Part shown: in pieces, positions 27,492 to 27,586 of the stretch
Numbering within the stretch: the first letter of the stretch is position 1
Layout: every line of letters starts with the position of its first letter
Source: Chara braunii
Lineage: Eukaryota; Streptophyta; Charophyceae; Charales; Characeae
Assembly: GCA_003427395.1 (NCBI GenBank)
Contig: BFEA01000591.1
Span: forward strand, 227,220 to 254,805
DNA: 27,586 nucleotides
Reading direction: 5' to 3'
Position numbers and translations under genes: made by a program
Notes under the pieces: generated by a model
The model's database searches: none
What the model was told of the DNA's origin: nothing
The model's input: the letters and a program-made list of their open reading frames with translations, nothing else

Positions 27492-27586
27492 GCATAGCAC
27501 TGCCACTGTAGTCTCTCAAAGTCTGTCACAAGTCATCGGTTCTTTTCTGTCAGTCCACCCAACCCGGTAAGTCAATTCCAACTCAC
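27492..27586 (+). repeat. Misjoined exact copy of 15090-15184
   Basis: All 95 bases match 15090-15184 and start right after the adapter. This is the far end of a circularised mate-pair fragment, not a second genomic copy. Confidence 0.95.

Overview
The window looks like transposon-dense nuclear DNA of a eukaryote with a large genome. No intact cellular gene is visible: every recognisable reading frame belongs to a decayed retroelement. The lineage call is inference. The gag-like and ORF1-like proteins, the mixture of a Ty3/gypsy-type element, a DIRS-order element and a Penelope-like element, and the plant-type repeats fit a streptophyte green alga. A Chara-like charophyte is my best guess, from memory of its predicted proteins. 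Several N bases, one 556-base gap and a sequencing-adapter junction show that this is a draft scaffold.

Layout. Positions 1-820 are a dispersed repeat whose second copy lies at 11879-12698. Positions 1200-5894 (minus) hold a broken Ty3/gypsy-type gag-pol: capsid-like gag, an Arg/Asp-rich region with a zinc knuckle, a retropepsin, and the first residues ahead of the RT. It is split by simple-repeat DNA at 3321-4687, and most of pol is missing. Positions 5900-14500 hold no gene I can support: AT-rich DNA, several minisatellites (26, 43 and 63 bp units), CT/CA simple repeat and the assembly gap.

Positions 14501-25327 are the most interesting part. A 538-bp segment (A1, 14501-15038) recurs as A2 at 24637-25175, and a 100-bp segment (B1, 24537-24636) recurs as B2 at 25228-25327. 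The order A1 - internal - B1-A2-B2 is the split direct repeat arrangement of PAT/Kangaroo-type tyrosine-recombinase retrotransposons. Inside, a plus-strand gag/RT/RNase H remnant (about 21.1-23.4 kb) converges on a minus-strand tyrosine recombinase (24345-23438), with 40 bp between the stop codons. An inverted recombinase is the layout I recall for Volvox Kangaroo. A second element appears nested inside (about 15.9-21.0 kb, minus): a Penelope-like element whose GIY-YIG endonuclease lies N-terminal to the RT (a permuted PLE), preceded by an ORF1-like protein. A 78-bp fragment resembling mitochondrial atp1 sits at its 5' edge.

Positions 25328-27453 hold a tRNA-Glu-like SINE head (about 26.5 kb) and a 144-bp foldback/MITE-like element (26848-26991). 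The window ends in an artefact: a complete 38-bp Nextera mate-pair junction adapter (27454-27491) followed by an exact 95-bp copy of 15090-15184.

The elements share decay signs. Several in-frame stops look like C-to-T (CGA or CAG to stop) changes, as expected for methylated, silenced repeats. There are also local tandem duplications and single-base frameshifts. None of the elements looks autonomous.
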